Below, piece by piece: positions 59,516 to 64,000 of a stretch of DNA of 64,000 nucleotides. Position numbers and translations under genes: made by a program. Position 1 is the stretch's first letter, and every line of letters starts with the position of its first letter. Source of the stretch: Pseudomonas sp. PDNC002 (GTDB lineage Bacteria > Pseudomonadota > Gammaproteobacteria > Pseudomonadales > Pseudomonadaceae); the NCBI RefSeq assembly GCF_016919445.1, contig NZ_CP070356.1, positions 2,946,001-3,010,000 of the forward strand, given 5' to 3'. The notes under the pieces are model-generated. The model did not search any database. It was given only the letters and a program-made list of their open reading frames with translations, and was not told the DNA's origin.

Positions 59516-60433
59516 ATGCCCCTGACCAATGAATCCGTGATCCGCCGCATCCACCGTGAACTGCTCGACCACAGCGACGAAGAGCTGGAGCTGGAGCTGC
59601 TGGAAGACGTGCGCAACCTCGACGAACTGTTCGACGAGCACGCCGATGTCGACGAGGAGAAGCTGGCGCGCCGTCGCTACTTCAGCGAGCTGTTCCGCCT
59701 GCAGGGCGAGCTGGTGAAGTTGCAGAGCTGGGTGGTGAAGACCGGCCACAAGGTGGTCATCCTCTTCGAAGGCCGTGACGCCGCCGGCAAGGGCGGGGTG
59801 ATCAAGCGCATCACTCAACGGCTCAATCCCCGTGTCTGCCGGGTCGCGGCGCTGCCCGCGCCGAACGACCGCGAGCAGACCCAGTGGTACTTCCAGCGTT
59901 ACGTCTCGCACCTGCCGGCGGCGGGGGAGATCGTCCTGTTCGACCGCAGCTGGTACAACCGCGCCGGGGTCGAGCGGGTGATGGGCTTCTGCAACGACGA
60001 GCAGTACGAGGAGTTCTTCCGTAGCGTGCCGGAGTTCGAACGCATGCTGGCGCGCTCGGGCATCCAGTTGATCAAGTACTGGTTCTCCATCTCCGACGAT
60101 GAGCAGCACCTGCGCTTTCTCAGCCGCATCCACGACCCGCTCAAGCAGTGGAAGCTCAGCCCGATGGACCTGGAGTCACGGCGGCGCTGGGAGGCCTACA
60201 CCAAGGCCAAGGAAATCATGCTCGACCGCACCCATATCCCCGAAGCCCCCTGGTGGGTGGTGCAGGCCGATGACAAGAAGCGCGCGCGGCTGAACTGCAT
60301 CAGCCATCTGCTGAAGCTGATCCCCTACGAGGACGTCGAGCATCCGTCGGTGATCCTGCCCGCGCGGCAGCGCAACGAGGACTACTCGCGCACGCCGACC
60401 CCGCGGGAGATCGTGGTGCCGGAGGTTTATTGA
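59516..60433 (+). CDS. ppk2: Polyphosphate kinase 2 (class I PPK2)
   Basis: The 305-residue P-loop kinase phosphorylates nucleoside diphosphates with polyphosphate. Motifs: Walker A EGRDAAGKGG (residues 85-94), NDREQTQWYFQRYVSHLP, and Walker B with Asp143 in FDRSWYNRAGVE; lid-module residues follow in RIHDPLKQWKLSPMD. A single PPK2 domain of this length is class I. It is followed after repeats by a PiT phosphate transporter. Confidence 0.93.
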   Translation: MPLTNESVIRRIHRELLDHSDEELELELLEDVRNLDELFDEHADVDEEKLARRRYFSELFRLQGELVKLQSWVVKTGHKVVILFEGRDAAGKGGVIKRITQRLNPRVCRVAALPAPNDREQTQWYFQRYVSHLPAAGEIVLFDRSWYNRAGVERVMGFCNDEQYEEFFRSVPEFERMLARSGIQLIKYWFSISDDEQHLRFLSRIHDPLKQWKLSPMDLESRRRWEAYTKAKEIMLDRTHIPEAPWWVVQADDKKRARLNCISHLLKLIPYEDVEHPSVILPARQRNEDYSRTPTPREIVVPEVY

Positions 60434-60492
60434 GGTGATGCATTCCGCGTAGGGGCAAGGGTCTTTCCCGGGGTAGCCCGTGCCGATGCTTT

Positions 60493-60705
60493 CCCTCACC
60501 CCAGCCCTGGCTACGCGCCCCGCTCCTGAGGGAGAGGGAGCGGTCCGAGCCGGCTGACGCGATGGTTTCATCCCGCACCGAACAGTCCCCTCTCCCCCTG
60601 GGAGAGGGTTAGGGTGAGGGGCTTTTGATCTTTGTACAAAGCGGACTTCGTCCGTGATAGGTCCGCATCGCGCCGGATGCCATCGCGGACGGAGTCCGCT
60701 CCTAC
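60493..60705. repeat. CCCTCTCCC/GGGAGAGGG element (copy 5) plus inverted REP pair
   Basis: 60493-60621 is the element, in inverse orientation to copy 1 by its central sequence. 60640-60705 is a left REP arm (GCGGACTTCGTCCG) and an inverted right arm ending CCGCTCCTAC. They occupy most of the 378-base gap before pit. Confidence 0.75.
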
Positions 60706-60811
60706 GCATTGCCCACCTTCGAGCGGACGGCGGTCGCAGGCTGGTAGAGACATAACTTGTAACATTCCCCGCCGATCATGACTGGGACCTCCCCCCACGC
60801 GGACTCCCAGC

Positions 60812-62425
60812 ATGACCACCGATACCCTGGCCGCCGGCGACCTTCCCGTCGCCGAAGAACGGCCCCATCTGGAACACAAGCCCGGCCGCATTACCGCCTT
60901 CATCTTTTTCGCCGTGCTCGCCGTCGGCCTGCTGTTCTCGGCCTGGAGCCTGGTGCGCGACGTCGACGACGTCACCACCGCGGTCACCACCTGGACGCCG
61001 TTCCTGCTCCTGGGAGTCGCCCTGTTCATCGCCCTGGGCTTCGAGTTCGTCAACGGCTTCCATGACACCGCCAACGCGGTGGCCACTGTCATCTATACCC
61101 ACTCGCTGCCGCCGCACTTCGCGGTGGTCTGGTCGGGCTGCTTCAACTTCCTCGGCGTGCTGCTCTCCAGCGGTGCGGTGGCCTTCGGCATCATCGCCCT
61201 GCTGCCGGTCGAGCTGATCCTGCAGGTCGGCTCCTCGGCCGGCTTCGCCATGGTCTTCGCCCTGCTGATCGCCGCCATCCTGTGGAACCTCGGCACCTGG
61301 TGGCTGGGCTTGCCGGCGTCGTCCTCGCACACCTTGATCGGCTCGATCATTGGCGTGGGCATCGCCAACGCCCTGATGCACGGCCGCGATGGCACCAGCG
61401 GCGTCGACTGGGCGCAGGCGACCAAGGTCGGCTACTCGCTGCTGCTCTCGCCGCTGATCGGTTTCGTCTGCGCCGCGCTCCTGCTGCTGGCGCTGCGCCT
61501 GCTGGTGAAGAACCGCGCGCTGTACAAGGCGCCCAAGGGCAAGACGCCGCCGCCGTGGTGGATTCGTGGTCTGCTGATTCTTACCTGCACCGGCGTGTCC
61601 TTCGCCCACGGTTCCAACGATGGGCAGAAGGGCATGGGCCTGATCATGCTGATCCTGGTGGGCACCCTGCCGATGGCCTACGCGCTGAACCGCACCATGC
61701 CGGCCGACCAGACCGTCCAGTTCGTCGCCATCGCCGAAGTCACCCAGCAGGCGCTGGTCCGTGCCGCGCCGCAGCCCGCGCCGGCTGACCCGCGTGCGGT
61801 GCTGTCGGAATATGTGCGCACCAAGGAAGCCAAGCCGGACCTGATCCCGTCCCTGGCCGCGCTGACCGGCGCCATCGGCACGGAAGTGAAGGGTTATGGC
61901 AGCCTGGCCCGCGTGCCCGCCGAAGCCATGGGCAACGTGCGCAACGACATGTACCTGACCAGCGAGGCGATCCGCCTGATGGACAAGGACAAGGTCGGCA
62001 ATTTCGACGCCGACACCACCAGCAAGCTGGCCGCGTTCAAGGGCAAGATCGACGAGTCGACCCGCTTCATTCCGCTGTGGGTGAAGGTCGCCGTGGCCAT
62101 CGCTTTGGGCCTGGGCACCATGGTCGGCTGGAAACGCATCGTGGTCACCGTCGGCGAGAAGATCGGCAAGACCCACCTGACTTACGCCCAGGGCGCCTCG
62201 GCGGAGCTGGTGGCGATGATGACCATCGGTGCGGCGGACATGTACGGATTACCGGTATCGACGACTCACGTGCTGTCTTCCGGCGTGGCCGGGACGATGG
62301 CGGCCAACGGTTCGGGTCTGCAGATGCGCACCATCCGCAACCTGCTGATGGCCTGGGTGCTGACCCTGCCGGCGGCCATCGTGCTTTCCGCTTCGTTGTA
62401 CTGGCTGTTCACTCACCTGTTCTGA
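60812..62425 (+). CDS. pit: PiT-family inorganic phosphate transporter
   Basis: The 537-residue inner-membrane protein has two inverted halves, each with the phosphate transporter signature (GFHDTANAVATVIYT and GVSFAHGSNDGQKG), joined by a soluble loop over about residues 290-420. It takes up metal-phosphate with protons. The last helix ends ASLYWLFTHLF; the final codons and the terminator after them recur in the tandem repeat that begins inside the gene. Confidence 0.92.
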   Translation: MTTDTLAAGDLPVAEERPHLEHKPGRITAFIFFAVLAVGLLFSAWSLVRDVDDVTTAVTTWTPFLLLGVALFIALGFEFVNGFHDTANAVATVIYTHSLPPHFAVVWSGCFNFLGVLLSSGAVAFGIIALLPVELILQVGSSAGFAMVFALLIAAILWNLGTWWLGLPASSSHTLIGSIIGVGIANALMHGRDGTSGVDWAQATKVGYSLLLSPLIGFVCAALLLLALRLLVKNRALYKAPKGKTPPPWWIRGLLILTCTGVSFAHGSNDGQKGMGLIMLILVGTLPMAYALNRTMPADQTVQFVAIAEVTQQALVRAAPQPAPADPRAVLSEYVRTKEAKPDLIPSLAALTGAIGTEVKGYGSLARVPAEAMGNVRNDMYLTSEAIRLMDKDKVGNFDADTTSKLAAFKGKIDESTRFIPLWVKVAVAIALGLGTMVGWKRIVVTVGEKIGKTHLTYAQGASAELVAMMTIGAADMYGLPVSTTHVLSSGVAGTMAANGSGLQMRTIRNLLMAWVLTLPAAIVLSASLYWLFTHLF

Positions 62426-63510
62426 CAGTGGGTAGGTGAACGCCAAGCGCCGCTCTTCGGAGCGGCGTTTTCGTTGGGTTGGGCGAGAGATTTTAAGTCT
62501 CCTGCGCCGAATCCATTTGCAGGACTACCCATGCCCGCGATTCGCGGACAAGGTCCGCTCCTACAGTGAGGCTCGGTGCCCGGCTTTTGTGTTCACTCAC
62601 CTGTTCTGACAGTGGGTAGGTGAACGCCAAGCGCCGCTCTTCGGAGCGGCGTTTTCGTTGGGTTGGGCAAGAGATTTTAAGTCCCCTGCGCCGAATCTGT
62701 TTGCAGGATTGCCCATGCCCGCGATTCGCGGACAAGGTCCGCTCCTACAGTGAGGCTCGGTGTCCGGCTTTTGTGTTCACTCATCTGTTCTGACAGTGGG
62801 TAGGTGAACGCCAAGCGCCGCTCTTCGGAGCGGCGTTTTCGTTGGGTTGGGCAAGAGATTTTAAGTCTCCTGCGCCGAATCCATTTGCAGGATTGCCCAT
62901 GCCCGCGATTCGCGGACAAGGTCCGCTCCTACAGTGAGGCTCGGTGTCCGGCTTTTGTGTTCACTCACCTGTTCTGACAGTGGGTAGGTGAACGCCAAGC
63001 GCTGCTCTTTGGAGCGGCGTTTTCGTTGGATTGGGCAAGAGATTTTAAGTCCCCTGCACCGAATCCATTTGCAGGATTGCCCATGCCCGCGATTCGCGGA
63101 CAAGGTCCGCTCCTACAGTGAGGCTCGGTGCCCGGCTTTTGTGTTCACTCACCTGTTCTGACAGTGGGTAGGTGAACGCCAAACGCCGCTCTTCGGAGCG
63201 GCGTTTTCGTTGGGTTGGGCAAGAGATTTTAAGTCTCCTGCGCCGAATCTGTTTGCAGGATTGGCCATTCCCGCGATTCGCGGACAAGGTCCGCTCCTAC
63301 AGTGAGGCTCGGTGTCCGGCTTTTGTGTTCACTCACCTCTTCTGACAGTGGGTAGGTGAATGCCAAGCGCCGCTCTTCGGAGCGGCGTTTTCGTTGGGTT
63401 GGGCGAGAGAATTTAAGTCTCCTGCGCCGAATCTGTTTGCAGGATTGCCCATGCCCGCGATTCGCGGACAAGGTCCGCTCCTACAGTGAGGCTCGGTGTC
63501 CGGCTTTTGT
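62407..63510. repeat. Six tandem 184-bp repeats that include the 3' end of pit
   Basis: Units start with GTTCACTCACCTGTTCTGA at 62407, 62591, 62775, 62959, 63143 and 63327; every step is exactly 184 bases and the total is 6 x 184 = 1104. The first unit contains the real last codons of pit (FTHLF and stop). Each unit holds, in order, the pit end, a terminator hairpin, a CGAGAGATTTTAAGT-like spacer, and a REP element. Copies differ at a few positions each. The array fills the whole gap after pit. Confidence 0.97.
62448..62474 (+). terminator. Intrinsic terminator of pit, repeated in each of the six array units
   Basis: CGCCGCTC / GAGCGGCG with TTCG tetraloop and TTTTCGTT. Copies lie 184 bases apart; the fourth copy has C-to-T changes in the stem and loop (GCTGCTCTTTGG) that leave G-T wobble pairs. 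Confidence 0.9.
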
Positions 63511-63697
63511 AGGAGCGGAGCTTCTCCGCGATCTGGCCGCCGTGCGGCGAAACGGCATCGGTCTCCTCCCGCTCCTCCAGGAAAATCCCATCTTCGACCC
63601 GCTTGAAATATCGAACGCGTGGTGCGTATTTTGTACGGGCTTGCGCACCTCGCGCGGCGTCCTGTCACAAGGACAAGAAGAACAAGGATAAGAAGTC
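63508..63697. other. Region between the tandem array and the final gene
   Basis: An orphan REP (TGTAGGAGCGGAGCTTCTCC) lies at the array edge at 63508-63535. The rest should hold the promoter of the glutamine synthetase-like gene; an AAGGACAAGAAG-rich purine stretch precedes its ATG. Confidence 0.6.
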
Positions 63698-64000
63698 ATG
63701 AGTAGCGATCTAGGAATCCCGCTCGCCGAACGCCTGGCTGGAGTGGAAGAGATCGAGTGCGTCACCCCCGACCTCAACGGGGTGCCGCGTGGCAAGGTGA
63801 TGACCGGCGAGGGCTTCCTCACCGGGCGCCGGTTGCAGCTGGCGCGCGGCGTCCTGCTGCAATGCATCATGGGCGGCTACCCGCCGGCGAAATACTACGG
63901 CAGCGACGATGGCGACCTCGCCCTGGTTGCCGAGCCCACCCAGATCCACCGCCTGCCCTGGAGCGACGAGCCCCGCGCCTTCGCCATCTGCGATGCGGTC
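63698..64000 (+). CDS. Glutamine synthetase-family protein, probable gamma-glutamylpolyamine synthetase (3' partial)
   Basis: 101 codons are visible from ATG 63698 to the window end without a stop. The sequence (LNGVPRGKVM, LQCIMGGYPPAKYYGSDDGDLALVAEP, RAFAICDAV) is the N-terminal beta-grasp part of the PuuA/PauA branch of glutamine synthetases, which ligate glutamate to putrescine, spermidine or other amines at the start of polyamine catabolism. Pseudomonads carry several paralogues; which one this is cannot be told from the fragment. Confidence 0.8.
   Translation, partial: MSSDLGIPLAERLAGVEEIECVTPDLNGVPRGKVMTGEGFLTGRRLQLARGVLLQCIMGGYPPAKYYGSDDGDLALVAEPTQIHRLPWSDEPRAFAICDAV

Noticed and set aside
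62493-63471. Five overlapping 80-residue open frames on the minus strand
   Set aside because: They recur every 184 bases because the DNA is a tandem repeat. They overlap one another, cross terminators and REPs, and lack ribosome-binding sites.
62407-63510. CRISPR array
   Set aside because: The 184-bp units are repeated throughout with no unique spacers, and there are no cas genes.

Overview
The window is chromosomal DNA from a high-GC Pseudomonas, probably of the P. aeruginosa lineage but not P. aeruginosa itself. The main evidence is the order acsA-aotJQMOP-argR-aruCFGDB-aruE-ltaE-alaS-lysC-rsmA-tRNA(Ser)-tRNA(Arg)-mgtE, which matches the PA0887-PA0913 region of P. aeruginosa PAO1 as I remember it. 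An RsmA of 61 residues, an AmrZ-type repressor and REP-type repeats also fit. The species assignment is inference from gene order and sequence recall; no search was run.

Layout. 1-1.2 kb: 3' part of an AT-richer sulfotransferase-like gene, probably from a surface-glycan cluster. 1.4-3.1 kb: rpsA without its usual neighbours cmk and ihfB. 3.2-15.9 kb: housekeeping and accessory genes (two EamA permeases, NlpC/P60 peptidase, Nudix hydrolase, RibD/DHFR-like reductase, DEAD-box helicase, MFS exporter, secreted zinc-phospholipase-like protein, DUF2790 protein, FUSC-type efflux protein and a LysR regulator). 16.0-33.4 kb: acetyl-CoA synthetase, then the arginine/ornithine uptake operon, its regulator ArgR and the arginine succinyltransferase (AST) pathway, ending with a threonine aldolase. 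33.5-42.9 kb: alaS, lysC, rsmA, four tRNA genes, mgtE, amrZ, a lone phnN and a GNAT acetyltransferase.

43.0-51.5 kb (minus strand) is the most interesting part: wecB-nfrB-nfrA-DUF4434, all overlapping by 1-4 bases, followed by a diguanylate cyclase. This looks like a self-contained, c-di-GMP-controlled exopolysaccharide pathway related to the E. coli NfrA/NfrB (phage N4 receptor) glycan, with its own precursor epimerase and its own c-di-GMP source. NfrB carries MshEN-type c-di-GMP-binding motifs after the glycosyltransferase domain.

51.8-62.4 kb has a phosphorus theme: a LysR regulator, a putative 2-aminoethylphosphonate ABC importer (ATPase, fused permease, binding protein), an FAD amine oxidase of the phosphonate-associated type, a CorA/ZntB transporter, a class I PPK2 polyphosphate kinase and a PiT phosphate transporter. 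Directly after pit there is an exact array of six 184-bp tandem repeats (62407-63510). Each unit carries a copy of the last codons of pit, its terminator and a REP element. The window ends inside a gamma-glutamylpolyamine synthetase/glutamine synthetase-like gene.

Three families of dispersed palindromic intergenic repeats recur: GTAGGAGCGGA-type REPs, a CCCTCTCCC/GGGAGAGGG element of about 120-160 bp with five copies, and a GTAGGGCG/CGCCCTAC element with two copies. No CRISPR array, insertion sequence or prophage was seen.
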